Shown one piece after another: positions 48,789 to 60,924 of a stretch of DNA of 64,000 bases. Within the stretch, counting starts at the first letter, position 1; every line of letters starts with the position of its first letter. Below the pieces are notes generated by a model, which ran no database searches, was not told the origin of the DNA, and saw only the letters and a list, made by a program, of their open reading frames with translations. This DNA comes from Aquibacillus saliphilus. Lineage in GTDB: Bacteria; Bacillota; Bacilli; Bacillales; Amphibacillaceae. A program made the position numbers and the translations under genes. The stretch is taken from NCBI RefSeq assembly GCF_020404745.1, contig NZ_JAIZAP010000026.1, positions 1-64,000 on the forward strand, given 5' to 3'.

Positions 48789-48829
48789 CAAAAAGGGCAA
48801 CCCTAAAAATTCAGGATTTGCCCTTTTGC
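48789..48829 (-). terminator. Terminator overlapping the sspF stop
   Basis: AAAAGGGCAAATCCTGAA / TTTAGGGTTGCCCTTTTT on the minus strand; the sspF TGA is in the left arm. Confidence 0.85.
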
Positions 48830-48990
48830 ATCTGCTGCTCTGCCAGTTCTAATGCTCGTTTAACTATATTTCCAGCATCACGTGATCTGATTGCTCCCCA
48901 ACCTTCTTGTTGGACCGTGTCGTAAAATCCTAACTCTTTAGCGATTTCTTCTTTCAATTGGTTGGACATTATACCTCTTTTTCTACCCAT
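48811..48990 (-). CDS. sspF: Small acid-soluble spore protein SspF-like
   Basis: 59 residues: [20 protein letters not shown] then [20 protein letters not shown] and [13 protein letters not shown]. The ELG...EGWGxIxxRDAGxxVKxA pattern is the DNA-binding SASP alpha/beta-type signature in its SspF form. Packs spore DNA in the forespore. Located between veg and ispE as in B. subtilis. Confidence 0.94.
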   Translation of the reverse strand: MGRKRGIMSNQLKEEIAKELGFYDTVQQEGWGAIRSRDAGNIVKRALELAEQQMQKGKS

Positions 48991-49099
48991 GAAAGCAGCC
49001 CCTTTCTAAGATAGTTCTACGACATACTTTATATTTTGCATTAGAATTCTAATTATTCGATCCAGATGATTCATTAATAGGATAATTTCACCTTACTAT

Positions 49100-49142
49100 T
49101 GAATCATTTCTTCGTATAATTAAATATTATGAAATTGATTCA
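49100..49142. repeat. Palindromic intergenic repeat, family 2 (copy 5, minimal)
   Basis: TGAATCATTTC ... GAAATTGATTCA with only about 20 bases between: the outer ends of family 2 without its core. Could also be a chance palindrome. Confidence 0.45.
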
Positions 49143-49151
49143 GAACATATA

Positions 49152-49180
49152 AAAAAGCAGCAAACGATGTTCACTGCTTC
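49152..49180 (-). terminator. Terminator after veg
   Basis: AAGCAG..AAC / GTT..CTGCTT hairpin followed by TTTTATATG on the minus strand. Confidence 0.75.
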
Positions 49181-49191
49181 CCAAAAAATTA

Positions 49192-49446
49192 TTACATTAC
49201 TTTGCTCATATCATCAATGAAGTTTAATTCAACTGTTTCTGTCAAAACATCTGCATAACTGTAAGAAACACGTTCGAATGCATTTTCTTGCTGATCTAAT
49301 TCTACCGTAAAGACTGAAGGATATGTTTCAGACAGAGTACCATAACGTTCAATTGTCTTCCTTCTTCCGCCATTAGCTTTTAGCTTCAAGCGTTTTCCAA
49401 TTTGCCCATCAAGACCATGTTTGATTTCTACTAATGTTTTAGCCAA
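49192..49446 (-). CDS. veg: Veg protein (biofilm-associated, highly expressed)
   Basis: 84 residues from a TTG start (49446) that follows GAGGTGGAG; translation begins [19 protein letters not shown] and contains [14 protein letters not shown] and [18 protein letters not shown], as in B. subtilis Veg (86 residues). The upstream in-frame ATG has no RBS. Veg stimulates biofilm genes by acting against SinR. Two strong promoters precede it. Confidence 0.93.
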   Translation of the reverse strand: MAKTLVEIKHGLDGQIGKRLKLKANGGRRKTIERYGTLSETYPSVFTVELDQQENAFERVSYSYADVLTETVELNFIDDMSKVM

Positions 49447-49468
49447 TACACTCCACCTCACTATATTC

Positions 49469-49497
49469 ACTATACCATAGCTTGTTTACTTAGTCAA
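49469..49497 (-). promoter_or_regulatory. veg proximal promoter
   Basis: Minus-strand TTGACT, 17 bases, TATAGT, immediately before the veg leader. Confidence 0.75.
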
Positions 49498-49509
49498 GTA
49501 AAATAATAT

Positions 49510-49539
49510 ATTATAACAGTATAGTAAAATTAATGTCAA
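49510..49539 (-). promoter_or_regulatory. veg distal promoter
   Basis: Minus-strand TTGACA, 18 bases, TATAAT, full consensus hexamers. B. subtilis Pveg is a famously strong sigma-A promoter. From 49540 to 49747 nothing else was recognised. Confidence 0.8.
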
Positions 49540-49747
49540 CAATTATTACTATTTTAATATAATTTATTTTCTCGCAAAAGTTGAAAATTATGTGCTTTTA
49601 TTAAATTTATTAATAAAACACTATTTTCCAAAGTAAGTTATATGGAGATATTTCACTCAGATAACTAATAAAATGAAACTAGGTTTTATACTTTTCTATA
49701 GAAGTAAATTAAAATATAAAATACTTATCACATAGCTTTACCTAACG

Positions 49748-50623
49748 TCATTCTACCTCTGTTTTGTCTTCTTCAATATAAGGCATTCCAGTCCGTAATA
49801 ATCCCTTAGTTTCAACTCCGCCTAAACCCTTCTCTCCTGTCATCGTATTTCGAAGTGCATCATAAACCTTTACTTTTTCCATAAAAGGAGTAAATGCAAT
49901 CTTTGCTGCAATATAAACGGGGTCCAACGCATGAATATTAATCCTCGCAGGAGAGCTTGCGAAGTTCGCCCCCGCTCTAATTAGTGATTCAAAATGTGAT
50001 TGACATGCACCAGAAAAAATAACTAATTGATCTAAATTAGGTACAACCTTCCTAGCTTCTCTAACTGTTTCAGCAAAGTATTTAGAATGGCGATAGGCTC
50101 GAATATCTTTTTTTGATCCTTTATTTCTTAAAAACGCATCGTGACCAGTAATTACTATAATATCAGGTTGAATCTTTTCAACCAGTGAACCGATCTCGGT
50201 TGGCATCTCCTTCTCATCAAGGTGAACCCCATGAACCTGTAAACCGATCCGTTGATATAAATCAATACATTTTTTCAGGTAAAGACGATCCCCATCTAAA
50301 TGAAGTACTCGAGCAGGGATTTGAAAGTAATTAGCTGTATGATTATAGCCAGAGGTTGATTCATATTCACGCTTTTCTTTCATCAATTGGTAGTCCTGAC
50401 GGAAAAGTCGAAATGAATAATCTTCTTTTTCTTTTATTTTCTTTTTTCTTTTTTCTAATTCTCTATCTTCTACCTTAACTAAATCATCTACCTTTGCATC
50501 AGCTTCCAAACGGATATCCTCACCATGCAAAAGTACGATATCATTATCAATCGTAATAACGCGAAATAAAACATCGTGATTATACGATGAACGCGTTACT
50601 AATTCACCAGTAGTAAAATTCAT
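49748..50623 (-). CDS. yabG: Sporulation-specific protease YabG
   Basis: Cysteine protease that trims spore coat proteins for cross-linking, made in the mother cell under sigma-K. 291 residues from ATG 50623 (RBS GAGAGGTGG). HLDGDRLYLKKC, ITGHDAF and FSGACQSHFES (Cys and His candidates for catalysis) are conserved parts. Lies between rsmA and veg as in B. subtilis. Confidence 0.95.
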   Translation of the reverse strand: MNFTTGELVTRSSYNHDVLFRVITIDNDIVLLHGEDIRLEADAKVDDLVKVEDRELEKRKKKIKEKEDYSFRLFRQDYQLMKEKREYESTSGYNHTANYFQIPARVLHLDGDRLYLKKCIDLYQRIGLQVHGVHLDEKEMPTEIGSLVEKIQPDIIVITGHDAFLRNKGSKKDIRAYRHSKYFAETVREARKVVPNLDQLVIFSGACQSHFESLIRAGANFASSPARINIHALDPVYIAAKIAFTPFMEKVKVYDALRNTMTGEKGLGGVETKGLLRTGMPYIEEDKTEVE

Positions 50624-50708
50624 TTTTCCACCTCTCACTAGGCCAGGTTCATTTTATTCGGTATGAAATAGCCTATGATGCGTTGAAAAAAATTGTTACT
50701 GATTTAAG

Positions 50709-52149
<1,441 letters not shown>

Positions 52150-52285
52150 ACTTCACTAATCCCCCATCTATTAAAACAGTACATTAACCTGTACCTTCCT
52201 GATTTATCTTTTTTATTTTAGTACAAACACCAAATACAACTATAACAATACTATACTTTTAGTGATATCGAGAATTTTTGTACTA

Positions 52286-52322
52286 TAAATATCGCCCTTA
52301 CCATATGGCAAGGGCGATATTT
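52286..52322 (-). terminator. Terminator after yabE
   Basis: AATATCGCCCTTGCC - ATAT - GGTAAGGGCGATATT hairpin followed by TATAG; strong stem, weak T-tract. Confidence 0.8.
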
Positions 52323-52333
52323 AAAAAGATATT

Positions 52334-53536
52334 CTATTCCAATATTCTAACCTGGACCGTTTTCCGACCATAACTTTGTGCGGCCGATAAGGTTGGTAAA
52401 TGAACATCGATACGGTTGCCTTTTATATTGCCACCAGTATCATTAGCAGTCGCATACCCATAACCTTCTACCCATAATTTGGTTCCTAAAGGAATTACAC
52501 TTGGATCTACTGCGACAACTTTTATATTAGGATTTGCTTTTAGGTTAATTCCAGTTCTCGTTTTACCAACACCATCACATGAAGCGCAATTCCAGTTATA
52601 TGCTGTTGCATGCATCGTAAGTGTTCTTGCAACATTATCATCTCCACGTGATACTGTGCGGGTTCCTGTATTCTTGTTAACTTTTGTACCGACTGATACT
52701 ACACGTTGTTTACTTTCTTTTTTAACTTCTTCTTTAACTAATTCACGGCTTACTTCTTCACCATTCTCTAATACAACTTCAAAGTGCTTAGCAATTACTC
52801 CTTCTTGACCTGAAGACACAACTTTTTCTGTGCCTTTAGCAAGAGAATTATCATTCTTTTTAACTACTGAGTACTTTTTTGTTTCTTCAACAATATCTGT
52901 TACCTTTTCTACTCTTGTAACATTAATAGTTGTTTCTTTGGAAACTTCGTCTGATTTGTTTGGCTTTAATCGGTCTAATTCTCCTAAACTAACATCTTCA
53001 CTTTCTAATACATCTTCAACCGTTCCTCCAGTAACCCAGACTTGCTTTTCTTTGCCACCGTCATTAAGCGTTACTTGGTATGCCTTCGTTACCCCGATTG
53101 ATAGTCCTGCTTCAATTTGTTGATCACTACTTACTGAAAGCTCATCATGATCACTAAGTTTGATTTCCTGTTCAGCAAGAAATTCTCCAACGGTATCTTC
53201 TGTAGTGTAGTATTCTTTGTCTTCACCATCTATTGAAACGATAACTGCATTGGCTTTTGTATAATTAATTTCCATTCCGGATGTAATAAGTTCGTCTTTT
53301 GGGTGTGAAAGTTCATCATGATCTTCCATTTTAATTCCTAGTTCATTAAGTACATCGCCTACTGTTTCAGCATGCGTTCTAACAGCATCAACTTCACCAT
53401 CTTGGGTTACAGTGACCTGCGCTTTTGTTACTTGATAAGTTGTAAAACTTATAAAAGCAACAAGTGCAATAATACTTAAGATAGGAATAACCAGCTTTGT
53501 TTTTAACGCCGGCAATAGCTTTGAAATGAATCTCAT
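52334..53536 (-). CDS. yabE: Cell wall-binding resuscitation-type protein YabE (G5 and 3D domains)
   Basis: 400 residues: signal peptide/anchor (about 10-36), three DUF348 repeats (about 40-215, e.g. VTQDGEVDAVRTHAETVGDVLNEL), a G5 domain (about 220-298) and a C-terminal 3D domain (about 310-400) with the Asp triad (VDPSVIPLGT, ANDTGG, IDVHL). 3D domains are lytic transglycosylase-like and Sps/RpfB-related proteins remodel peptidoglycan. Upstream of rnmV as in B. subtilis. Confidence 0.93.
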   Translation of the reverse strand: MRFISKLLPALKTKLVIPILSIIALVAFISFTTYQVTKAQVTVTQDGEVDAVRTHAETVGDVLNELGIKMEDHDELSHPKDELITSGMEINYTKANAVIVSIDGEDKEYYTTEDTVGEFLAEQEIKLSDHDELSVSSDQQIEAGLSIGVTKAYQVTLNDGGKEKQVWVTGGTVEDVLESEDVSLGELDRLKPNKSDEVSKETTINVTRVEKVTDIVEETKKYSVVKKNDNSLAKGTEKVVSSGQEGVIAKHFEVVLENGEEVSRELVKEEVKKESKQRVVSVGTKVNKNTGTRTVSRGDDNVARTLTMHATAYNWNCASCDGVGKTRTGINLKANPNIKVVAVDPSVIPLGTKLWVEGYGYATANDTGGNIKGNRIDVHLPTLSAAQSYGRKTVQVRILE

Positions 53537-53749
53537 GCTCGTTTGCCTCCTTTATCCTGCCGTTGTATTATATAAACAACGAATTTGCCTGTCAAATGCT
53601 CCTTTAACTATTAAAAACTCCAAAACACCTGTCAATACTGAGTCTAGTCGCATACCGCCGCTAATGTTTCAAGTTTATTAAAATTGTATTACAAACAACG
53701 ATTTAGGCTTAAATACTCATTCGTTGGTTACTAAACTAGACTCCGAAAT

Positions 53750-53875
53750 AAGAAAAGCGCGAGCGCATTGTTAGCCTAGGGCAATAAGAGACAAGCCTGA
53801 GGCGGGGTCGGCGCTGGAGGGGTACACTGCCTAACCTTGTCAAAAAATTATTCACACGAAACCAATTTTATAATT
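53750..53875 (+). repeat. Dispersed intergenic repeat, family 1 (copy E)
   Basis: AAGAAAAGCGCGAGCGCATTG, AGACAAGCCTGAGGCGGGG, GGCGCTGGAGG and TTATTCACACGAAACCAATTTTATAAT. Same order and strand as the other copies; ends just before the tatD terminator. The rest of the yabE-tatD gap shows no gene. Confidence 0.65.
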
Positions 53876-53891
53876 TCCTAAGCACCAATAG

Positions 53892-53921
53892 AAAAAGGAG
53901 CCGGGTTGACCCGACTCCTCC
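53892..53921 (-). terminator. Terminator downstream of tatD
   Basis: GGAGTCGGGTCAACCCGGCTCC followed by TTTTTC on the minus strand; about 100 bases after the tatD stop. Confidence 0.9.
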
Positions 53922-54022
53922 CATTATGCACATAATAGATTGCTAATATAACTCAAAAATTCCGACAAAGTTCTTAGTAGTTAAACAGCTTTAAATTGCA
54001 TTTTTTGACCTATGATGTTTAT

Positions 54023-54790
54023 TTATTTAATTTGAAAAAAACGCAATGCATTCTCGGTTGTGGTCTGACTAATTTGCTCGAATGTAGTATCCCTTAACTC
54101 AGCAATCTTTTCAGCGACCAGTTTTACATATGCAGGTTCATTTCTTTTGCCTCGATTCGGGTGTGGTGCTAGAAAAGGACAATCTGTTTCAATTAGTAAT
54201 CTATCAAGAGGAACAATTTTCGCAACCTCTTTGGGCAGTGTCGCATTCTTAAATGTAACAGGACCTCCTAATGATATGTAAAAATTCATATCTAGACACT
54301 CCTGTACGTATTCCGGAGAATCGCTATAACAGTGCATGATACCACCAACTTCTTCAGCCTTTTCCTCTTTTAAAAGTTGTATGATGTCTTCAGTTGCTTC
54401 TCGATTATGAATAATAATTGGCAAATCAACTTTTTTGGCGAGTTGGATTTGTTTACGAAAAACCTCTTTCTGTACATCCTTAGGTGATTTATCCCAATGG
54501 TAATCCAGACCCATTTCTCCAATAGCGACTACTTTTGGATGCTTTGATAATTCTTCTAGCCACGTTAGTTCTTTTTCAGTCATATCTATTGCATCTACTG
54601 GATGCCATCCTACCGCAGCGTAGATGTTTGAATGTGCTTCAGCCAGTTCGATGGCCTTAGGGATTGTCTCATGGTCAAATCCAACTACCACCATATATTC
54701 AACACCAGCACTTTTTGCTCGAACCATTACTTCTTCCCGGTCCTCATCGAATTGATGAACATTTAAATGGACATGTGTATCAAATAACAT
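54023..54790 (-). CDS. tatD: TatD-family metal-dependent DNase
   Basis: 255 residues, TIM-barrel metallohydrolase. Metal ligands in DTHVHLN (4-10), GEMGLDYHWD (about 91-100), HNREA, HCYSDS and TDCPFLAP (about 203-210). B. subtilis YabD equivalent. Probably a 3'-5' DNase in repair. Between metG and yabE. Confidence 0.95.
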   Translation of the reverse strand: MLFDTHVHLNVHQFDEDREEVMVRAKSAGVEYMVVVGFDHETIPKAIELAEAHSNIYAAVGWHPVDAIDMTEKELTWLEELSKHPKVVAIGEMGLDYHWDKSPKDVQKEVFRKQIQLAKKVDLPIIIHNREATEDIIQLLKEEKAEEVGGIMHCYSDSPEYVQECLDMNFYISLGGPVTFKNATLPKEVAKIVPLDRLLIETDCPFLAPHPNRGKRNEPAYVKLVAEKIAELRDTTFEQISQTTTENALRFFQIK

Positions 54791-54847
54791 ACAAAAACCT
54801 CCAATTTGTTTAGTTTGTCACCTTGGTACTATTAAGGAACAAAGTAA

Positions 54848-54876
54848 AACGCTTATCACATATTTAGATAAGCGTT
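54848..54876 (-). terminator. Terminator after metG
   Basis: AACGCTTATC / GATAAGCGTT hairpin followed by TTACTTTG on the minus strand, right after the metG stop. Confidence 0.85.
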
Positions 54877-54889
54877 CCTATACTTCTTT

Positions 54890-56872
<1,983 letters not shown>

Positions 56873-57174
56873 TCAAAACTGATATAACTTAGAACAATTT
56901 TTAAAACAGTCTGTTATTATTGTATCGATTTTAATCTAATATTTCCATTTTAAATGAATTTTTTACATTAACTTTCATTTTTAGTTAAAACTATAACTAA
57001 TTTTGCTCCATCTGGTCAACGATAAAGATAAATTCTATGTCGTATTATGTCGAACTTTGAAGCTATATTATTTCCTCATTTCCTATATAAGGAAAGTAGT
57101 TCATCACAAGTGCTGATTAGTGAACTAATTTGCATTCAACTTTCCTAATAACATGAAATACCAATAAATTGCAA

Positions 57175-57203
57175 TTGACACCTATGTAAATTACTGGTAA
57201 GAT
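57175..57203 (+). promoter_or_regulatory. abrB promoter
   Basis: TTGACA, 17 bases, TAAGAT, about 55 bases before the abrB ATG. The 300 or so bases between here and metG are AT-rich; one TGTCGAA word lies at 57048-57054 and nothing else was recognised. Confidence 0.75.
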
Positions 57204-57215
57204 AATTTTAGAAAC

Positions 57216-57232
57216 TGTCGAATATTGACGAA
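57216..57232 (+). promoter_or_regulatory. Tandem 0A boxes at abrB
   Basis: TGTCGAA and TGACGAA repeated 10 bases apart, just downstream of the predicted transcription start. This is the layout by which Spo0A~P represses abrB in B. subtilis. Confidence 0.75.
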
Positions 57233-57257
57233 TTATTGAATGAGGGGAGTTTACTAA

Positions 57258-57533
57258 ATGAAATCTACTGGGATTGTACGTAAGGTTGATGAATTAGGCC
57301 GAGTAGTAATACCTATTGAGCTCCGTCGTACACTGGGTATTAATGAAAAAGATGCTCTAGAAATATATGTAGACGATGAGCGTATCATCCTTAAGAAATA
57401 TAAACCAAACATGACTTGCCAAGTTACAGGTGAAATTTCTGACGATAACTTTACATTAGCTAACGGTAAACTAGTTTTAAGCCCAGAGGGCGCTAAAGCT
57501 TTAATTGATGAAATTCAATCAAAGATTAAATAA
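57258..57533 (+). CDS. abrB: Transition-state regulator AbrB
   Basis: 91 residues: N-terminal swapped-hairpin DNA-binding domain (MKSTGIVRKVDELGRVVIPIELRRTLG) and C-terminal multimerisation region with the single Cys. Represses post-exponential genes during growth. One of the few plus-strand genes in this half, as in B. subtilis, where abrB also faces metG. RBS GAGGGGAG. Confidence 0.97.
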   Translation: MKSTGIVRKVDELGRVVIPIELRRTLGINEKDALEIYVDDERIILKKYKPNMTCQVTGEISDDNFTLANGKLVLSPEGAKALIDEIQSKIK

Positions 57534-57554
57534 TAAATTAAATATCTAAATTTC

Positions 57555-57580
57555 GCCTTCGCAATCATATGCGAAGGTAT
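57555..57580 (+). terminator. Terminator after abrB
   Basis: CCTTCGC - AATCATAT - GCGAAGG followed by TATTTTATT. Confidence 0.8.
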
Positions 57581-57666
57581 TTTATTATCGAGAACAAAAC
57601 CTAAACCGCTAGATACAAGCTTTCATTTTGGCTAAAAAAAGACACCTGCTGTCGGAAGAATCACTT

Positions 57667-58542
57667 TTATTCTACATGATATACTTGATAAACCTCTCGT
57701 TTCGGTAATTTTCTATCTTCTGATACCAATTTAATTGCATCTTTACTTCGCATTTTATCTATTTTAATGTAATGATTAACATGCTCCTCTATAGTTAAAC
57801 TACTCCACCACAATTTTTTATCTGACTCAAAATCAGGATTGCCCTCAACTACAATACAGAACTCTCCTTTGATTATTCCTTTATTAGTCCACTCAATTAC
57901 TTCTGATATATTACCTCTAATATACTCTTCAAAACGTTTGGTTAACTCTCTAGCAACCGTAATCCTTCGATCACCGAATTTATCATATAAATATTCTAAT
58001 GTATCTACTAACCGATGAGGCGACTCATAAAAGAGTAACGTTCCACGAATGGAATTCAATCGTTCTAAGTCAGCGTCTCGATCTTTCTTCTTTCTTGGTA
58101 GAAACCCATAGAAATAAAATTCATTTGCAGGTAACCCCGAGCCGACTAATGCACATAAAGCTGCACTTGCACCAGGTAGAACAACTACAGGTAGCTCTAT
58201 CTCCACTGCAGCTTTAACAATCTCGTATCCTGGATCAGATATAGCCGGCATTCCAGCGTCACTTACCAGTGCTATGTCCGAACCTTCTTTTAATAAATTT
58301 AGTAGTTTGTTTTCTCGTGACTGCTTATTATGCTCGTGGTAACTTATCAATTTATTATCTATCTCAAAATAGTTTAATAATTTCCTGGTATTTCTCGTAT
58401 CTTCTGCTGCAATCATATCAACAGCTTTTAAGGTATTTATCGCTCGGATAGTAATATCCTCTAAGTTACCTATGGGTGTTGGCACAATATATAAAGTTCC
58501 TGTCGTGACTTCGCCTTGGAAACTACTTTGTGTATGTATCAT
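57667..58542 (-). CDS. rsmI: 16S rRNA 2'-O-ribose methyltransferase RsmI
   Basis: Methylates the ribose of 16S C1402 using SAM. 291 residues, tetrapyrrole-methylase fold: GTLYIVPTPIGNLEDIT (about 16-32), AAEDTRNTRKLL (about 45-56) and VSDAGMPAISDPG (about 91-103). B. subtilis YabC equivalent. Downstream of yazA/trmN6. Confidence 0.96.
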   Translation of the reverse strand: MIHTQSSFQGEVTTGTLYIVPTPIGNLEDITIRAINTLKAVDMIAAEDTRNTRKLLNYFEIDNKLISYHEHNKQSRENKLLNLLKEGSDIALVSDAGMPAISDPGYEIVKAAVEIELPVVVLPGASAALCALVGSGLPANEFYFYGFLPRKKKDRDADLERLNSIRGTLLFYESPHRLVDTLEYLYDKFGDRRITVARELTKRFEEYIRGNISEVIEWTNKGIIKGEFCIVVEGNPDFESDKKLWWSSLTIEEHVNHYIKIDKMRSKDAIKLVSEDRKLPKREVYQVYHVE

Positions 58543-58570
58543 TCATCCTGCCCCTCTTCACCGTATTTAA

Positions 58571-58814
58571 TCAGGCTTTTTTTGGCTGTTCTATTCCATC
58601 TTTTAATTTTGAATTTGTTTGTAGCGCTTTTGACTTCGTTGGAAAAAGACAAACGTACACTAACTTAACAGGACTTCTGCCCCATTGTGTATTTCGCTCC
58701 TTTTCCTGGTTGTGCATTCGCACTCTTTCCTTTAAATGGTTGATGTAGCCAGTATATAGCGTACCATCACTACACCCAGAGCATGTAAACAAAATGTTTA
58801 TTTTGTTTTTCCAT
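58571..58814 (-). pseudogene. yazA: Decayed GIY-YIG nuclease-like gene (YazA)
   Basis: Reading begins at ATG 58814 inside the trmN6 end with [13 protein letters not shown], matching the YazA start. One extra base then forces a stop; the next frame continues CSDGTLYTGYINHLKERVRMHN to the end. The later part keeps RSPVKLVY but has ALQTNSKLK where YazA has AMQAEYRFK, so the catalytic Glu of the GIY-YIG fold is Asn. The frameshift could be a sequencing error, but the lost Glu argues for decay. A shorter version from an internal TTG (58792) would be 73 residues. Confidence 0.75.
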
Positions 58815-59547
58815 ATAGAACTTCCTCTAAATCCTCTGTGTAATTTCCATCATCATCATAAACGTATAATGGCTGAAGAAATTTCAAATCCGGACTTCCA
58901 TCTCTAATCCCTTCAATTAATAGCGTGTTAGCTTCTTTTCCCTTTTTAGGATATACCAATTGTAGTCTCTTTGGCTCGATCTTATACTTTTTAAAAAGTG
59001 TTATTATTTCTACTAATCTGCCCGGACGATGAACCATTGAAACCTTTCCTCCGGGTCTAGTTAGAATGCTACACGCTTTGACTACATCTTCTAACGTACA
59101 CTTTATTTCATGTCGCGCTATTGTTAAGTAATCACTATTATTTTGTTGTCTTGGTTCCAACGTCTTAAAATAAGGTGGATTACACGTTACTAAATCAAAC
59201 TTACCGTTTCCCAATTGTTTTGGCATCTCTTTTAAATCACCATGTATCATGGTCAACTGTTCTGTAAGTTCATTTATTTCAACATTCCTCCTTGCCATAT
59301 CATAGATCCGCTCTTGTATTTCCACACCTGAAATAGTTGCCTTTGAACGCCTGCTAAGTAGTAACGGGATAACACCATTACCTGTACAAAGATCCAAGAT
59401 ATTTCCTCTTTTAATCGGGACATATGTAAAACTAGCTAGTAAAACAGCATCAAGTGAAAAAGCACTAATTGATGGACTTTGTATTATTTTCATTTGTTCT
59501 TCTGACATTAGATAATCTAATCGCTCATCATCATGTAAATCAACCAT
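58798..59547 (-). CDS. trmN6: tRNA1(Val) (adenine37-N6)-methyltransferase
   Basis: 249 residues, SAM-dependent methyltransferase: [14 protein letters not shown] (about 52-65) and catalytic NPPY in TCNPPYF (about 119-125), which marks N6-adenine/N-methylases. YabB in B. subtilis. Overlaps the start of the yazA remnant. Confidence 0.93.
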   Translation of the reverse strand: MVDLHDDERLDYLMSEEQMKIIQSPSISAFSLDAVLLASFTYVPIKRGNILDLCTGNGVIPLLLSRRSKATISGVEIQERIYDMARRNVEINELTEQLTMIHGDLKEMPKQLGNGKFDLVTCNPPYFKTLEPRQQNNSDYLTIARHEIKCTLEDVVKACSILTRPGGKVSMVHRPGRLVEIITLFKKYKIEPKRLQLVYPKKGKEANTLLIEGIRDGSPDLKFLQPLYVYDDDGNYTEDLEEVLYGKTK

Positions 59548-59581
59548 TTGTTTTTATCCTCCAAATTAATAGTACATAAAA

Positions 59582-59630
59582 GAAGGACTGACTTAAAGGC
59601 TACTTGCAAAACCTTCTTGGTCAGTCCTTA
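59582..59630 (-). terminator. Terminator between yabA and trmN6
   Basis: AAGGACTGACC / AAGTCAGTCCTT arms with a long loop, then CTTTTATG on the minus strand. It separates the tmk-yabA unit from trmN6. Confidence 0.75.
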
Positions 59631-59730
59631 ACTATTTTTCAGCTATCTATCCTATCTATACATAACTTTTGTTTCCTGAACAGACCTTAAGCTCTAATAC
59701 ATCGGTCTTATTCATAATGACTGCCTTCAA

Positions 59731-60078
59731 CTATTTAGTCTTATTTAAAAACAATAGACAAAACAAGCAGTCCTCATGTTGGCGCGGACTCCCAAAATGA
59801 ACATTACAAATGTGAAATCCTTCTTCATAAAGTCTAGCTAAATTATCGTATCCTTCACCTATCGAGAGATCCTTATTACCATCACTATCAATCGGATCAC
59901 CATTACTATCCTGACTTGATTCTAATCGATTTCGCAAATGGTGATTTTCTACACCAAGTCGGTGGTTTTCTTCTAATAGTTCACTTAAATGATTTTTCAA
60001 ATCACCAAGCTGCTGATAAAGTTGTCCAATTTGCTCTTCCATATAGGATACTTGTTCAAAAACATCTTTCTTGTTCAT
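59731..60078 (-). CDS. yabA: Replication initiation control protein YabA
   Basis: 115 residues: N-terminal coiled coil (about 5-60) for tetramerisation and a C-terminal zinc-binding part with H and [17 protein letters not shown] (about 92-108). Binds DnaA and DnaN and limits re-initiation in Bacillus. The middle ([12 protein letters not shown]) is a short acidic linker. Confidence 0.95.
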   Translation of the reverse strand: MNKKDVFEQVSYMEEQIGQLYQQLGDLKNHLSELLEENHRLGVENHHLRNRLESSQDSNGDPIDSDGNKDLSIGEGYDNLARLYEEGFHICNVHFGSPRQHEDCLFCLLFLNKTK

Positions 60079-60090
60079 GACTCCACCCCA

Positions 60091-60918
60091 TTATTCCGTG
60101 GCTTGCGTTTTGATAACTCCTTCGTCTATCAGTTCTTGTAAAGTGTACTCAATTACTTTTTCTTCTTCAGGAATTTCAATTTGAATAATACGTTCTAGGA
60201 TGTTTATACCGACTACCTTACCTGATCCATAAGGTGTGCTTATTTTCTTCCCTATATCAGGAAGTTCTTTCTTAGCATACTCATAGTCATCGTTCTCATA
60301 TTTTAAGCAACACATTAACCGACCGCATAGCCCTGAAATTTTTGCCGGGTTTAATGACAAATTTTGATCCTTTGCCATCTTAATGGACACTGGCTCAAAA
60401 TCGCCTAAAAAAGTTGAACAACAAAGCATACGCCCACAAGGTCCTATCCCACCTAAGAGCTTAGCCTCATCACGGACACCTATCTGACGCAACTCGATCC
60501 TTGTCTTGAAAATGGAAGCCAGACCTTTCACAAGATCTCTGAAATCCACACGACCATCAGCAGTGAAGTAAAAGATAACCTTATTTCTGTCAAAGGTATA
60601 TTCAACATCTACTAAGTTCATATCTAAATCGTGTTCTTGAATTTTCTCCTGACATACACGATAAGCTTCATGAGAGTTTTCTTGATTTTCCGCTACAATT
60701 AACTTATCTTTATCACTTGCAATACGTAAGACTTTCTTTAAAGGGAGAACTATATCTTCCTCATCGACCTTCTTATTAGATATTACTACTTTTCCAAATT
60801 CTACGCCTCTCACAGTTTCAACGATTACGTAGTTATCCTTGTCAATAGTAATGTCATTCGGGTCGAAGTAATATATTTTACCCGCTTTCTTAAAACGGAC
60901 ACCTATAACTTCTATCAT
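60091..60918 (-). CDS. ricT: RNase Y-specificity / signal peptidase-like PSP1 protein RicT (YaaT)
   Basis: 275 residues, PSP1 domain. Cys cluster: GPCGRMLCCSTFL (about 159-171) and GLCGRLMCCLKYE (about 197-209), which bind 4Fe-4S in the RicAFT (YaaT-YlbF-YmcA) complex that directs RNase Y. Promotes sporulation and biofilm formation in B. subtilis. Lies between holB and yabA. Confidence 0.95.
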   Translation of the reverse strand: MIEVIGVRFKKAGKIYYFDPNDITIDKDNYVIVETVRGVEFGKVVISNKKVDEEDIVLPLKKVLRIASDKDKLIVAENQENSHEAYRVCQEKIQEHDLDMNLVDVEYTFDRNKVIFYFTADGRVDFRDLVKGLASIFKTRIELRQIGVRDEAKLLGGIGPCGRMLCCSTFLGDFEPVSIKMAKDQNLSLNPAKISGLCGRLMCCLKYENDDYEYAKKELPDIGKKISTPYGSGKVVGINILERIIQIEIPEEEKVIEYTLQELIDEGVIKTQATE

Positions 60919-60924
60919 TTATCT

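Noticed and set aside
52730-53536. Repeated protein stretches of yabE as a possible DNA repeat array
   Set aside because: These are the diverged DUF348 protein repeats typical of the family; no repeat is seen at DNA level.
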